DNA of 64,000 nt from Mesorhizobium terrae (GTDB lineage Bacteria; Pseudomonadota; Alphaproteobacteria; Rhizobiales; Rhizobiaceae). Under the pieces are notes generated by a model. The model was given only the letters and a program-made list of their open reading frames with translations, did not search any database and had not been told where the DNA came from. Shown piece after piece: positions 35,865 to 46,012 of this stretch. Both the position numbers and the translations under genes were made by a program. Each line of letters starts with the position of its first letter. The stretch's first letter is position 1. The DNA is taken from assembly GCF_008727715.1 (NCBI RefSeq), contig NZ_CP044218.1, forward strand, positions 1,736,001-1,800,000, written 5' to 3'.

Positions 35865-36809
35865 ATGAGCTTCCGCCTGTTCGACGCACCATTGCGCGAG
35901 CCCAGCCAGTTCGTCGGTTTTGCCGGCAACCATATCGACCGCCAGTCCGAACACCGTTCCGACGATTGCGTGACGGTTGCGCTGGCCGACCCCCGCGCCC
36001 GCATCCTGCCGATGCGGGACGGCCGACTGTATCTCAAGCTCAAGGACGGCGCCTTCGATCCCTGGTTCGACCAGGCCGAGAGCCAGGGCGTCGAGACTCA
36101 GCTCGCCGATGCGATTCTGCTCGGTTTTTCCGATGGAACGCCCATCTTGGCGGCGCCGGCGGCGATGGTTCCGGAAGCTCTGCCTGAAACGATCAAGGCG
36201 ATCGACCATCGCTCCGTCTACATCCAGGGGCTCATCGACGAGGCCGCGCTCGGCGCCCTCGCCCAGGGCGCTGCACTCCTGTCATGGAACGCCAGCCACC
36301 GCTTCTGCTCGAAATGCGGCAACCCGTCCGAAATGCGTGCCGGCGGCTACCGGCGCCACTGCCCGGCCTGCGGCACCGACCATTTTCCCCGTACCGATCC
36401 GGTGGCGATCATGCTGACCGTGTCGCGTGAACGATGCCTGCTCGGCCGCGGCCCGCATTTTTCGCCCGGCATGTATTCTTCGCTCGCGGGCTTCATCGAG
36501 CCCGGCGAGACGATCGAAGCCGCCGTGCGCCGCGAAACGCTGGAAGAGGCCGGCATCCGGCTTGGCCGCGTTGTCTACCACGCAAGCCAGCCCTGGCCGT
36601 TCCCCTATTCGTTGATGATCGGCTGTTTCGGCGAGGCGCTGAACGAGGACATCCAGCCCGATCTCAACGAATTGGAGGATTGCCGCTGGTTCTCGCGCGA
36701 GGAGACGCGGCAGATGCTGGAGCGAAGGCATCCGGACGGGCTGATGACGCCGCCGCCCGGCGCCATCGCGCATCACCTGATCAAGGCCTGGGTAGACAGC
36801 GAAGGCTGA
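35865..36809 (+). CDS. nudC: NAD+/NADH (deNADding) diphosphatase NudC
   Basis: A 314-residue Nudix hydrolase that splits NAD(H) and can remove NAD caps from RNA. An N-terminal beta domain precedes the zinc ribbon (FCSKCGNPSEMR ... HCPACGTDHFPRTDP). The Nudix box is GFIEPGETIEAAVRRETLEE, then AGIRLG, matching GX5EX7REUXEEXGU. The NADH-specific motif SQPWPFPYS lies downstream of it. Length fits bacterial NudC enzymes with the extended N-terminus. Confidence 0.94.
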   Translation: MSFRLFDAPLREPSQFVGFAGNHIDRQSEHRSDDCVTVALADPRARILPMRDGRLYLKLKDGAFDPWFDQAESQGVETQLADAILLGFSDGTPILAAPAAMVPEALPETIKAIDHRSVYIQGLIDEAALGALAQGAALLSWNASHRFCSKCGNPSEMRAGGYRRHCPACGTDHFPRTDPVAIMLTVSRERCLLGRGPHFSPGMYSSLAGFIEPGETIEAAVRRETLEEAGIRLGRVVYHASQPWPFPYSLMIGCFGEALNEDIQPDLNELEDCRWFSREETRQMLERRHPDGLMTPPPGAIAHHLIKAWVDSEG

Positions 36810-36979
36810 ATTGCAGCTGGCGCAACGAAGCTGACGTTCGAGCCCTGCCCGTGACAGGTATCGTTTTGGATGATCGAACCGAGCCGCCGGGCTGGAAATC
36901 CACATCCACCACTCCGATATGACGGTTCCGCCGCCACGCGAGCGCGGCCGCTCGATCGACCTGCCAGCCGGAGCCTGCC

Positions 36980-37381
36980 TTGACGCAACGCCACACGATC
37001 AATCCCGACGGGCTGTTCGACAGCCTTCAATATGGTTTCAGCCAGGCGATGATGGTGGAGGGAGGCCGCAGGCTGCTGCTTTCGGGCCAGGTGGGCGTCG
37101 ACGAGAACGAAAAGACCGTCGAGGGCGGCATCGGCGCGCAAACCGTTAAAGCGCTCGACAATATCGACTATCTGCTGAAGCAGGCGGGTGGCGATCTTTC
37201 GCATGTGGTGATGCTGCGCATCTACATCGCCGAGGCGGCGCGGGACGATCAGAGGCCGATCACAGAAGCACTACGCCGCGCTTTCCCAAGCAATCCGCCA
37301 CCCTCGTCCTGGATCATCGTCACCGGACTGTCCTTGCCGGAATGGCTGATCGAGATCGAAGCGGAAGCCGTGCTGCCCTAG
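36980..37381 (+). CDS. RidA/YjgF family protein
   Basis: A 133-residue Rid-family protein. Members hydrolyse reactive 2-aminoacrylate/enamine intermediates to keto acids in the RidA branch; other branches have unknown substrates. Marks are LLLSGQVGVDENEKTVEGGI, QTVKALDNIDYLLKQAGGDL, a strand VVMLRIYI, and IEIEAEAVLP at the C-terminus, which is the typical ending. The catalytic Arg of true RidA (xRxx-CV) is not clearly present, so it may belong to the Rid4-7 groups. The start is a TTG at 36980 with a GGAGCC upstream. It is convergent with pheA. Confidence 0.82.
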   Translation: MTQRHTINPDGLFDSLQYGFSQAMMVEGGRRLLLSGQVGVDENEKTVEGGIGAQTVKALDNIDYLLKQAGGDLSHVVMLRIYIAEAARDDQRPITEALRRAFPSNPPPSSWIIVTGLSLPEWLIEIEAEAVLP

Positions 37382-37391
37382 TGGCAGGACC

Positions 37392-38258
37392 TCAGTCCGC
37401 CACTTTCCACTGCTCGCGCGAATCGCTGGCCGGGTAGACACCGAGGATGCGCACTTCCTTGGAGAAGAAGCGCAGCTCCTCCAGCGCGTTCTTCACGCCC
37501 GGGTCCTCCGGATGTCCCTCGATGTCGGCGTAGAACAGCGTCGCGGTGAAGGCGCCCAGCTGATAGCTCTCCAGCTTGGTCATGTTGACGCCGTTGGTGG
37601 CGAAACCGCCCATGGCCTTGTAGAGCGCGGCCGGCACGTTGCGCACGCGGAAGATGAAGGTCGTCATCATCTTGGCGTCGGGCGAGGGGCGTTCCACCCA
37701 TTGCTTCGACTTGGTCAGCACGACGAAGCGCGTGACGTTGGAATCGGTATCCTCGACATTCTCTTCCAGGATATCGAGCCCATAGAGGGAGGCGGCGAGC
37801 CGTGGCGCCAGCGCCGCCATGGTGCGGTCCTTTATGGCCGCCACCTGCTTGGCGGAGCCGGCGGTATCGCCGGCCACCACCGGCTTCCAGCCATTCTTGC
37901 GGATGTATTTGCGGCACTGGCCAAGCGCATGGATATGGCTATGCACGGTCTTGATCTCGGCGCGCTGGACGCCGGGCAGCACCATCAGATGGAAATGGAT
38001 CGGCAGGAAATATTCGCCGATGATGTGCAGTTTCGATTCCGGCAGAAGGTGATGAATGTCGGCGACGCGCCCGGCGATGGTGTTCTCGATCGGGATCATG
38101 GCGAGATCGGCCTTGCCGCTTTCCACCGCGTTGAACGCATCCTCGAAGGTCGGGCAGGGCAGCGGTTCCATCGTCGGGAACATGTTGCGGCAGGCGGTGT
38201 CGGAATTGGCGCCCGGTTCGCCCTGGAAAGAGATGCGGTTGGTGGGGGCAGGAGACAT
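37392..38258 (-). CDS. pheA: Prephenate dehydratase
   Basis: A 288-residue monofunctional enzyme converting prephenate to phenylpyruvate in phenylalanine synthesis; no chorismate mutase domain is fused. The catalytic bilobed domain (about 1-185) contains FQGEPGANSDTACR, IPIENTIAGRV and the TRF motif as SNVTRFVVL. A C-terminal ACT domain (about 200-280) has GVNMTKLESYQLG, a variant of the ESRP phenylalanine-binding motif, implying feedback inhibition. kdsB ends at 38269, just upstream on the same strand. Confidence 0.93.
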   Translation of the reverse strand: MSPAPTNRISFQGEPGANSDTACRNMFPTMEPLPCPTFEDAFNAVESGKADLAMIPIENTIAGRVADIHHLLPESKLHIIGEYFLPIHFHLMVLPGVQRAEIKTVHSHIHALGQCRKYIRKNGWKPVVAGDTAGSAKQVAAIKDRTMAALAPRLAASLYGLDILEENVEDTDSNVTRFVVLTKSKQWVERPSPDAKMMTTFIFRVRNVPAALYKAMGGFATNGVNMTKLESYQLGAFTATLFYADIEGHPEDPGVKNALEELRFFSKEVRILGVYPASDSREQWKVAD

Positions 38259-38268
38259 GCTTCAACCT

Positions 38269-38997
38269 TCAGTGTGACAGTATTTCGCGCGCGCGTTCCA
38301 GATCCTCGGGCGTATCGACGCCAAGCGGGACCGAGCGGACGATTTCGGCGTCGATGCGCATGCCGGCCTCCAGCGCGCGCAGTTGCTCGAGGCTCTCGCG
38401 CTGCTCGAGCGCCGACGGTTTCAGCGCAACAAAGCGCTCCAGCGCGGCGCGGCGATAGGCATAGAGCCCCACGTGGTGATAGAGCGGGCCTTCCCCCCAT
38501 GGGGCGGTGGCGCGGGTGAAATAGAGCGCCCTGAGCCGGGTTCCGGACAGAGGCGAGCCGACGATCTTGACCACATTCGGGTTGGTCTTTTCTTCCGCGC
38601 GCGTGATCTCGACGCCAAGCGTGGCGATGTCGACCGCGCTGTCCTCGAATGGCTTCAACGCAGCGCCGATGATGCCCGGCTCGATGGTCGGCAGGTCGCC
38701 CTGCACGTTGACGACCGTCTCGACCTCGCCTTTCGGATCAAGCGCGGTCAGCGCCTCGAAGATGCGGTCCGAGCCGGACTGGTGGTCGGCGCGGGTCATC
38801 ACCGCCTCGAAGCCATGGGCGCGAACGGCCTGTGCCACCGCCTCGGTGTCGGTCGCCACCGCGACACGGCCGAGCCCCGCCTCGGCGGCGCGGGCCGCGA
38901 CATGAACGATCATCGGCTTGCCGGCTATGTCGGCCAGCGGCTTGCCCGGCAGACGGGTGGAGGCCATGCGGGCCGGAATCAGGATCAAGGTGGACAT
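38269..38997 (-). CDS. kdsB: 3-deoxy-manno-octulosonate cytidylyltransferase
   Basis: A 242-residue KdsB, which activates Kdo as CMP-Kdo for lipopolysaccharide core synthesis. The N-terminal nucleotide-binding stretch is [28 protein letters not shown] binds the metal and substrate; [15 protein letters not shown] [17 protein letters not shown] and [16 protein letters not shown] follow the family pattern. The start ATG at 38997 gives the canonical N-terminus; the frame is open 17 codons further upstream without conservation. It lies 10 bp before pheA and is divergent from the cytochrome c gene. Confidence 0.94.
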   Translation of the reverse strand: MSTLILIPARMASTRLPGKPLADIAGKPMIVHVAARAAEAGLGRVAVATDTEAVAQAVRAHGFEAVMTRADHQSGSDRIFEALTALDPKGEVETVVNVQGDLPTIEPGIIGAALKPFEDSAVDIATLGVEITRAEEKTNPNVVKIVGSPLSGTRLRALYFTRATAPWGEGPLYHHVGLYAYRRAALERFVALKPSALEQRESLEQLRALEAGMRIDAEIVRSVPLGVDTPEDLERAREILSH

Positions 38998-39186
38998 GGA
39001 TGACGCGGAACTGGGATGGGTAAGGCGGAAAGTGGCAAAAGGTCTCACTGGAAGCGCCCTTATAGGTGTTGCAACCGAATAGCAAAAGACCTAGTTTCCG
39101 CCCGATTTGGCCCCCTCGACGGGGAGGGTCTCGATACCGACGGCCGGAAGGACGGAACGGTCCGCCGGAAAAGGGAGCTGGGGTGC

Positions 39187-39813
39187 ATGGATTCCAACGA
39201 AGTCAACAAGATACTGGCCGGCCTGCTGGGAACCGTGTTCGTGGTCTTCTCGGTCGGTATCGTCTCCGACTCGCTGTTCGCCGCACCCAAGCCCGCGAAG
39301 CCCGGCTTCACGATCGAGGCGGCTGAGCCCGAAGCAGCCGGTGGTGGCGCCAAGGAAGTCAAGGCCGCCAAGCCGGTCGCCGAGCTTCTGGCCGCGGGCA
39401 CTGCCGACGCCGGTGCCGCCGTTTTCAAGAAGTGCCAGGCCTGCCACAGCGGCGAAAAGGGCGGCCCCAACAAGGTCGGTCCGGACCTGTGGGACATCGT
39501 CAACCGCCCGGTTGCCCATCATGAAGGCTTCGCCTATTCGGCCGGCATGAAGGATTTCGCCAAGGGTGGCGATACCAAGTGGAGCTTCGAGAACCTCAAC
39601 CATTTCCTGACTTCGCCGAAGGGCTTCGTGAAGGGCACCGCCATGGGCTTCGCCGGCCTGCCCAAGGACGAGGACCGCGGTAACCTGCTTGCCTATCTGC
39701 GCACGCTTTCCGACAGCCCGGCAGCGCTGCCGGAAGCCGGTGCCGCGCCGGCAGCCACGCCTGCTTCCGCCCCGGCGGATGCCAAGCCGGCCGAGGCAAA
39801 GCCCGCGCAGTGA
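39187..39813 (+). CDS. Membrane-anchored cytochrome c (CycM-like)
   Basis: A 208-residue class I c-type cytochrome. Residues about 8-30 form an uncleaved N-terminal membrane anchor. An Ala/Pro-rich linker follows, and the heme domain (about 68-180) has the attachment motif CQACH, preceded by GAAVFKK, and a distal Met in FVKGTAMGFAGLPKDED. The C-terminal 25 residues are Ala/Pro-rich. It resembles CycM of rhizobia, which passes electrons from the bc1 complex to an aa3 oxidase. GGAG precedes the ATG at 39187 by eight bases. The gene stands alone and is followed by a terminator. Confidence 0.9.
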   Translation: MDSNEVNKILAGLLGTVFVVFSVGIVSDSLFAAPKPAKPGFTIEAAEPEAAGGGAKEVKAAKPVAELLAAGTADAGAAVFKKCQACHSGEKGGPNKVGPDLWDIVNRPVAHHEGFAYSAGMKDFAKGGDTKWSFENLNHFLTSPKGFVKGTAMGFAGLPKDEDRGNLLAYLRTLSDSPAALPEAGAAPAATPASAPADAKPAEAKPAQ

Positions 39814-39838
39814 CGGATTTATCCTAGCAATGATCACG

Positions 39839-39866
39839 AAAAAGCCGGGTTCACCCCGGCTTTTTT
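39839..39866 (+). terminator. Rho-independent terminator after the cytochrome c gene
   Basis: AAAAAGCCGGG-ttcac-CCCGGCTTTTTT: a six-bp GC stem extended by A/T pairs and followed by six Ts, 26 bp after the cytochrome c stop. It is a textbook intrinsic terminator. Confidence 0.92.
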
Positions 39867-39966
39867 GTTGTTCGCGGGCAAGAAGCTGGTCTCCGCCGGT
39901 TTCGGCTGACCGCGAATAAGCTAAAGTGCCGGCACGAACCGCCAGCCATAGGCAGAAGGATCACGA

Positions 39967-41853
39967 ATGCAGCGTTTCCGGCTCGGTATGCCCTTGAAGT
40001 TCCTGGCGGCGGGTGCCGCCCTTGTCATCGGCATCCAGGCGGCATCGGCCGACGAATGGCGCACCACATCCTCGCTGCTCGGCGAATCGAAATACGGCGA
40101 GAATTTCCAGCGCTACGACTTCGTCAATCCTGACGCGCCCAAAGGCGGCACGCTGAATTCGACCGTCGTGGGCAGCTTCGACAGCTTCAATCCCTACATC
40201 GTTCAAGGCTCGCCGGCAGCTGGCTTCGCGGCGTTCGGCGGCGGCCTGCTTTATGACACGCTGATGGAACAGGCGATCGACGAAGGCAGCGTCAGCCATC
40301 CGCTGGTCGCGGAAGCCTACAAATACCCGGCGGACTATTCGTCAGCCACCTACCGCCTCGATCCGCGCGCGAAATGGCACGACGGCAAGCCGATCACCGT
40401 CGACGACGTAATCTGGTCGTTCAACGTGCTGAAGGCGAACAGCCCGATGTACAACCGCTATTTCGACAACGTCACCGAGGCGGTGGCGGTCGGCGACCGC
40501 GAGGTGGAATTCCGCTTCAACCAGAAGGGCAACCGCGAACTGCCCAAGATCATGGGCGACCTTGCCATCCTGCCGAAGCATTGGTGGGAAGGCACGGACG
40601 CCAAGGGCAACAAGCGCGACGTGACCAAGCCGACGCTGGAAATTCCGCTCGGCTCCGCTGCCTACAGGGTGAAAAGCTTCAAGGCCGGCGCCGAAATCGT
40701 CTGGGAACGGGTTCCCGATTACTGGGGAGCCAAACTGCCGGTGAAGATCGGCCGCGAGAATTTCGACACCAAGCGCTATGTCTATTTTCTCGATGACAGC
40801 GCTGCCTGGCTTGCCTTCACCAAGGGCGGGCTGGAAGACATCAACGCTGAAAACAGCGCCCGAGGCTGGATGACAAAATACGACTTCCCGGCACTGAAAG
40901 CCGGCGACGTCATCAAGAAGGAGTTCAAGGCCACCTCGCTGCAACGCATGCAGGGTTTCGGAATCAACACACGCCGGCCGCTGTTCCAGGATCGGCACGT
41001 GCGCCAGGCGCTGTCTTATCTCTACGATTTCGACACCATCAATCGCACCCAGTCCTTCGGGCTGAACACCCGCATCACCAGCTACTTCATCGGCAGCGAG
41101 GAGCTGGCCTCCAGCGGCCTGCCACAGGGCAAGGAGCTGGAAATCCTCAATCAATACAAGGACAAGCTTTCGCCGAAGCTCTTTACTGACGAATTCAAGA
41201 TCCCCGCCTTCGATACGCCGCAGGCCGAGCGCAAGGTGTTGAAGGCCGCCGTGGACCTGTTCGCCCAGGCAGGATGGGCGATCAAGGACGGCAAGATGGT
41301 CAACACCAAGACCGGCCAGCCCTTCGCCTTCGAGATTCTCGACTTCCGGCAAGGCGCCGAGGCGACGCTCAATCCCTATGTCGCCATGCTGCGCAAGATC
41401 GGCATCGTCGCCACGCTGCGCTTCGTCGACAGCAGCCAGTACGTCAACCGCGTCCGCAATTTCGACTTTGACATGACGACCGTGGTGCTGCCGCAATCGG
41501 ACTCCCCCGGCAACGAGCAGCGCGATTACTGGTCGTCAAAGGCAGCCGACTCGCCCGGTTCGCGCAATTATTCCGGCATCAAGGATCCGGTCGTCGATGC
41601 GCTGGTCGATCGCGTTATCTTCGCTTCCAACCGGGAAGATCAGGTTGCCGCGACCCGGGCGCTCGACCGCGTGCTGTTGTGGAATTTCTACGTGGTGCCA
41701 CAGTTTTCGCGCCCGAATGTATGGCTGGCCTACTGGAACAAATTCGGCATTCCCGACAAGCAGCCGACCTATGTCGGGCCGGATCTCGATTCCTGGTGGA
41801 TCGACGTCGATAAGGAAAAGGCGCTGGCCGCCAAATACAAGGGCCTCAATTGA
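39967..41853 (+). CDS. yejA: Extracellular solute-binding protein, YejA type (first copy)
   Basis: A 628-residue SBP family 5 protein of the YejA group, which binds oligopeptides and, in rhizobia, can take up antimicrobial or peptidyl compounds. It has a Sec signal peptide (MQRFRLGMPLKFLAAGAALV, cleavage near ASA-DEW). Signatures include YGENFQRYDFVNPDAPKGGT and VNRVRNFDFDMTTVVLPQ with GNEQRDYWSSKAAD. Its TGA stop shares a base with the ATG of a second YejA-type gene, and yejB, yejE and yejF follow, making one transport operon. Confidence 0.92.
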   Translation: MQRFRLGMPLKFLAAGAALVIGIQAASADEWRTTSSLLGESKYGENFQRYDFVNPDAPKGGTLNSTVVGSFDSFNPYIVQGSPAAGFAAFGGGLLYDTLMEQAIDEGSVSHPLVAEAYKYPADYSSATYRLDPRAKWHDGKPITVDDVIWSFNVLKANSPMYNRYFDNVTEAVAVGDREVEFRFNQKGNRELPKIMGDLAILPKHWWEGTDAKGNKRDVTKPTLEIPLGSAAYRVKSFKAGAEIVWERVPDYWGAKLPVKIGRENFDTKRYVYFLDDSAAWLAFTKGGLEDINAENSARGWMTKYDFPALKAGDVIKKEFKATSLQRMQGFGINTRRPLFQDRHVRQALSYLYDFDTINRTQSFGLNTRITSYFIGSEELASSGLPQGKELEILNQYKDKLSPKLFTDEFKIPAFDTPQAERKVLKAAVDLFAQAGWAIKDGKMVNTKTGQPFAFEILDFRQGAEATLNPYVAMLRKIGIVATLRFVDSSQYVNRVRNFDFDMTTVVLPQSDSPGNEQRDYWSSKAADSPGSRNYSGIKDPVVDALVDRVIFASNREDQVAATRALDRVLLWNFYVVPQFSRPNVWLAYWNKFGIPDKQPTYVGPDLDSWWIDVDKEKALAAKYKGLN

Positions 41854-43718
41854 TGGCGGGCCCTTCCCGCCGCGAAGTGCTGGCGCTTGGCGCAGCGACC
41901 GCCGCAGCGACACTTCTGCCGAGCCGGGTCTTCGCCGCCAGCCCGACACAAACACCCCTTTACGGGCTCTCTGCCTTCGGCGACCTCAAATATGCGGTCA
42001 GTTTCAAGAACTTCGACTATGTGAACCCGGACGCTCCGAAGGGCGGCACGTTCAACTTCGCGCCGTCCAGCTGGGTGTTCAACCAGAACCCGCAGACCTT
42101 CAACACGCTGAATTCGTTCATTCTCAAGGGCGACGCGCCGCCCCGGATGGAACTGTGCTTCGATTCGCTCATGGCATCGGCGCTGGACGAGCCCGATTCA
42201 TCGTACAGTCTGGTCGCCGAGACGGTGACGATTGCACCTGACCGCAATTCCTTCACCTTCAAGCTCAGGCCCGAAGCGCGTTTCCACGACGGTTCGCCGC
42301 TCACCGCGGAAGATGCCGCTTTCAGCTACAAGCTTCTGAAGACGGACGGCGCTCCGGATTTCTCCATTCCGCTCGCGCATCTCGCTGATGCCATCGCCGA
42401 CGACAAGCAGACGCTGCGCCTGGTTTTCGACGGCAAACAGACCGAACGTCTCATCCTCTCGCTGATTGGCTTTCCGATCCTGTCCAAGGCCGATATCGAG
42501 GCCAATGGGTTCAAGGGCGGCATGCGTCCGTTGCTTGGCTCCGGCGCCTACAGGGTCGGCAAGGTGGCTGCCGGCCAGACCATCGAATATGAGCGCGTCG
42601 CCGATTATTGGGGCAAGGACTTGCCGGTAAATCGCGGCCAGAACAATTTCGACCGTATCCGCATCGATTTTTATCTCGAACGCCGCGCCAATTTCGAGGC
42701 TCTCAAGAAAGGCGACGTCTTCTTTCGCGAGGAATCCGTCTCGCGCAGCTGGGCGATCGACTATGATTTTCCGGCCGTCAAGGAAGGCAGGGTCGTCAAG
42801 CGCGAGTTCCCGACCGAGAAACGGCCGCGCATGCAGGCCATGGCGCTCAATCAGCGTCGCGACCGTTTTCACGACATCAAGGTGCGCGAGGCGATCGGCT
42901 TCTGCTTCGACTTCGAGTGGACGCAGCGGAACTTCTTCTACGGTCTCTACCAGCGCTCGCAATCGCTGTTCGAACTTTCCGATTATCGCGCCGAAGGCAA
43001 GCCGACCGCCGCCGAACTCGCCTTGATGGAGCCGTTGCGTGGCAAGGTTCCTGAAGAAGCATTCGGCGAGGCGGTGATGCAGCCGGTCTCCGACGGTTCG
43101 GGCCGAGACCGCAAGATGCTCGGCACCGCGTCAAGGCTGCTCGCCGAAGCCGGCTGGAAGCGTAATGGCGCCTTTGTCCAGAACGACAAGGGCGAAACGC
43201 TGACCCTGGAATTGCTGACCGACGAGGAGGTGTTTTCGCGCGTCCTCTCGCCTTTCGTCGAAAATATGCGCGCCATCGGCATAGACGCCACCTTCCGCAT
43301 CGTCGACACGCCGCAATATCAGCGGCGCCTTTCGGCGTTCGATTTCGACCTGGTCGTGGTCGCGTTTCAGTTTTCACCGACGCCGACGAAGGACGACATG
43401 GAACAGTTCTTCCATTCGCGCAGTGCCGCGATGCCAGGCACCCGGAACTACGCCGGCGTCGCGGACCCGGCCGTCGACGCACTGATCGACGCGGTTGGTG
43501 TTGCCAAGGACCGGCAAAGCCTGGTCGTTGCCATGCACGCGCTCGATCGGGTCTTGCGCGCGCGGCACGACTGGATTCCAAACTATCTCAACGCGAATCA
43601 CTGGGTGGCGTTCTGGGACATGTTCGGCTTCAAGGAGCCGAAACCGGACTATGCCTTCCCGGTGGAGACGCTTTGGTGGCTGGATAAGGACAAGGCGGCG
43701 AAGATTGGCAAAGCCTGA
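41853..43718 (+). CDS. yejA2: Extracellular solute-binding protein, YejA type (second copy, Tat-like signal)
   Basis: A 621-residue paralogue of the preceding protein, sharing SFKNFDYVNPDAPKGGTFNF, the RMQAMALNQRRDRFHDIKVR segment and the QRRLSAFDFDLVVVAFQFSP type ending of the family. Its N-terminus has adjacent arginines in SRREVLALGAATAAATLLPS followed by VFAAS, which looks like a twin-arginine signal rather than the Sec signal of copy one. The ATG at 41853 overlaps the previous stop by one base (TGATG). Two binding proteins feeding one permease would widen the ligand range. Confidence 0.9.
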   Translation: MAGPSRREVLALGAATAAATLLPSRVFAASPTQTPLYGLSAFGDLKYAVSFKNFDYVNPDAPKGGTFNFAPSSWVFNQNPQTFNTLNSFILKGDAPPRMELCFDSLMASALDEPDSSYSLVAETVTIAPDRNSFTFKLRPEARFHDGSPLTAEDAAFSYKLLKTDGAPDFSIPLAHLADAIADDKQTLRLVFDGKQTERLILSLIGFPILSKADIEANGFKGGMRPLLGSGAYRVGKVAAGQTIEYERVADYWGKDLPVNRGQNNFDRIRIDFYLERRANFEALKKGDVFFREESVSRSWAIDYDFPAVKEGRVVKREFPTEKRPRMQAMALNQRRDRFHDIKVREAIGFCFDFEWTQRNFFYGLYQRSQSLFELSDYRAEGKPTAAELALMEPLRGKVPEEAFGEAVMQPVSDGSGRDRKMLGTASRLLAEAGWKRNGAFVQNDKGETLTLELLTDEEVFSRVLSPFVENMRAIGIDATFRIVDTPQYQRRLSAFDFDLVVVAFQFSPTPTKDDMEQFFHSRSAAMPGTRNYAGVADPAVDALIDAVGVAKDRQSLVVAMHALDRVLRARHDWIPNYLNANHWVAFWDMFGFKEPKPDYAFPVETLWWLDKDKAAKIGKA

Positions 43719-43763
43719 CGGTTTGAACGGCATCCGACACAGCGACCCGCGAGGCAGAGCCTG

Positions 43764-44867
43764 ATGGGCGCCTATATCCTGCGCCGCCTGCTGCTGATGA
43801 TCCCGACGCTGTTCGGCATCATGGCGATTTCCTTCGCCGTGGTGCAGTTCGCGCCTGGCGGACCGGTCGAGCAGGTCATCGCCAAGCTGACCAACCAGGG
43901 CGGCAGCGCCAGCGACCGGCTGGGTGGCGGGGGTGGCGGCGATCTCGGCGGCACCAATTTCGACGTTGCCGGCGACGTGAGTTCGAAATACCGCGGCGCG
44001 CAGGGCCTCGATCCCGAATTCATCGCCAAGCTGGAGAAGCAGTTCGGCTTCGACAAGCCGCCGCTGGAGCGGTTCGGGCTGATGTTGTGGAACTATGCCC
44101 GCTTCGATTTCGGCGACAGCTATTTCCGCGACATTTCGGTGGTCGACCTGATCCTTGAAAAGATGCCGGTTTCGATCTCGATCGGCCTGTGGATCACCCT
44201 GCTTTCCTACCTGATCTCGATCCCGCTCGGCATCCGCAAGGCGGTGAAGGACGGCTCGCCCTTCGACACCTGGACCAGCGCCATCGTCATCATCGGCTAC
44301 GCCATTCCGGGCTTCCTGTTCGGCATCCTGTTGATGATCCTGTTCGCCGGCGGCTCGTTCTGGGACTGGTTCCCGCTGCGCGGGCTGACCTCCGACAATT
44401 GGGACCAGCTGAGCTGGCCGCACCGCATCCTGGACTATTTCTGGCACCTCGCTCTGCCGCTGACGGCCATGGTGCTGTCGGCCTTCGCCACGACGACGCT
44501 TTTGACCAAGAACTCGTTTCTCGAGGAAATCCGCAAGCAGTATGTGGTGACCGCACGGGCGAAAGGCCTGTCGCAGCGACAGGTGCTTTATGGCCATGTC
44601 TTCCGCAACGCCATGCTGATCGTCATCGCCGGATTTCCAGGCGCCTTCATCTCGGCCTTCTTCTCCGGCTCACTGCTCATCGAAAACATCTTCTCGCTCG
44701 ACGGGCTCGGCCTGCTCGGCTTCAAATCGGTGGTCGACCGCGACTATCCGGTCGTCTTCGCCAATCTCTACATCATGTCCCTGATCGGCCTGTTCATCAG
44801 CCTGATCTCCGATCTGACCTACACCTGGATCGATCCGCGCATCGACTTCGAGCGGAGGGACGTATGA
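43764..44867 (+). CDS. yejB: Peptide ABC transporter permease YejB
   Basis: A 367-residue inner-membrane permease of the DppB/OppB class. The N-terminal [20 protein letters not shown] helix is followed by a periplasmic insertion typical of YejB ([16 protein letters not shown], then a poly-Gly stretch near residue 55). Six membrane helices follow, and the EAA loop is [21 protein letters not shown] (about residues 260-280; residue range shortened here). It pairs with YejE to form the channel. Its stop overlaps the yejE start. Confidence 0.93.
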   Translation: MGAYILRRLLLMIPTLFGIMAISFAVVQFAPGGPVEQVIAKLTNQGGSASDRLGGGGGGDLGGTNFDVAGDVSSKYRGAQGLDPEFIAKLEKQFGFDKPPLERFGLMLWNYARFDFGDSYFRDISVVDLILEKMPVSISIGLWITLLSYLISIPLGIRKAVKDGSPFDTWTSAIVIIGYAIPGFLFGILLMILFAGGSFWDWFPLRGLTSDNWDQLSWPHRILDYFWHLALPLTAMVLSAFATTTLLTKNSFLEEIRKQYVVTARAKGLSQRQVLYGHVFRNAMLIVIAGFPGAFISAFFSGSLLIENIFSLDGLGLLGFKSVVDRDYPVVFANLYIMSLIGLFISLISDLTYTWIDPRIDFERRDV

Positions 44868-46012
44868 CAGCCGAACGTGCTGCCAATCCCGTCGCCGAGG
44901 TCGCACCGGTGGCGCGACCGCGCGTCTCCCCGCTCAACCAGCGCCGCTGGGCCAACTTCAAGGCCAACCGGCGCGGCTACTGGTCGTTGTGGATTTTCCT
45001 CGTCCTGTTCGTGCTGTCGCTGTTCGCCGAGTTCATCGCCAACGACAAGCCGATCATCGCCTCCTACAAGGGCGAGATCCTGTTCCCGGTGCTGGTCGCC
45101 TATCCGGAAGAGAAGTTCGGCGGTTTCTATGCCGTCACCGACTATCGCGACCCGGTCATCCGCGACGAGATCAACGCCAATGGCTGGATGATCTGGCCGC
45201 CGATCCGCTACTCCTATCGCACCGTCAACAACGCCGTGCCGGAGGCGGCGCCCGCCAAGCCTTCCTGGCAATACAGCGCCGACAAACGCTGCGTGCAATA
45301 TCCGCAGAAGGCAGCCGACCCGGACTGCGTCGTCGGCAACTGGAACTGGCTCGGCACCGACGACCAGGCCCGCGACGTGCTGGCGCGCGTCATCTACGGC
45401 TTCCGCATTTCGGTGCTGTTCGGCCTGATACTGACCATCGGCTCGGCGTTGATCGGCGTCTCGGCGGGCGCCATTCAGGGCTATTTCGGCGGCTGGGTCG
45501 ACCTCCTGTTCCAGCGTTTCATCGAAATCTGGTCGGCCATCCCGGTGCTCTATCTGCTGCTCATCGTGGCGGCGGTGCTGCCGCCGGGCTTCTTCATCCT
45601 GCTCGGCCTGATGCTGTTGTTCTCCTGGGTCGCCTTCGTCGGTGTCGTGCGCGCCGAATTCCTGCGCGCCCGCAACTTCGAATATGTCAACGCGGCCCGC
45701 GCGCTCGGCGTGCCGAACCACACCATCATCTTCCGCCACCTCTTGCCCAACGCCATGGTGGCGACGCTGACCTTCCTGCCTTTCATCCTCAACGGCTCGA
45801 TCTCGACGCTGACGTCGCTCGATTTCCTCGGTTTCGGCCTGCCGCCCGGCTCGGCCTCGCTCGGCGAACTGCTGAAGCAAGGCCAGCGCAACCTCAACGC
45901 ACCCTGGCTCGGCCTGTCCGGCTTTGTCGTCATTTCGCTGATGCTGTCGCTGCTGATCTTCATCGGCGAAGCGACCCGCGACGCCTTCGATCCGAGGAAG
46001 ACGTTCAAGTGA
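44864..46012 (+). CDS. yejE: Peptide ABC transporter permease YejE
   Basis: A 382-residue permease of the DppC/OppC class. It has an N-terminal cytoplasmic stretch ([20 protein letters not shown]), a long periplasmic segment (about residues 55-165) including [20 protein letters not shown], then five helices. The EAA loop is [20 protein letters not shown]. The ATG at 44864 overlaps the yejB stop by four bases, and its own TGA overlaps the GTG of yejF, so yejBEF are translationally coupled. Confidence 0.93.
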   Translation: MTAERAANPVAEVAPVARPRVSPLNQRRWANFKANRRGYWSLWIFLVLFVLSLFAEFIANDKPIIASYKGEILFPVLVAYPEEKFGGFYAVTDYRDPVIRDEINANGWMIWPPIRYSYRTVNNAVPEAAPAKPSWQYSADKRCVQYPQKAADPDCVVGNWNWLGTDDQARDVLARVIYGFRISVLFGLILTIGSALIGVSAGAIQGYFGGWVDLLFQRFIEIWSAIPVLYLLLIVAAVLPPGFFILLGLMLLFSWVAFVGVVRAEFLRARNFEYVNAARALGVPNHTIIFRHLLPNAMVATLTFLPFILNGSISTLTSLDFLGFGLPPGSASLGELLKQGQRNLNAPWLGLSGFVVISLMLSLLIFIGEATRDAFDPRKTFK

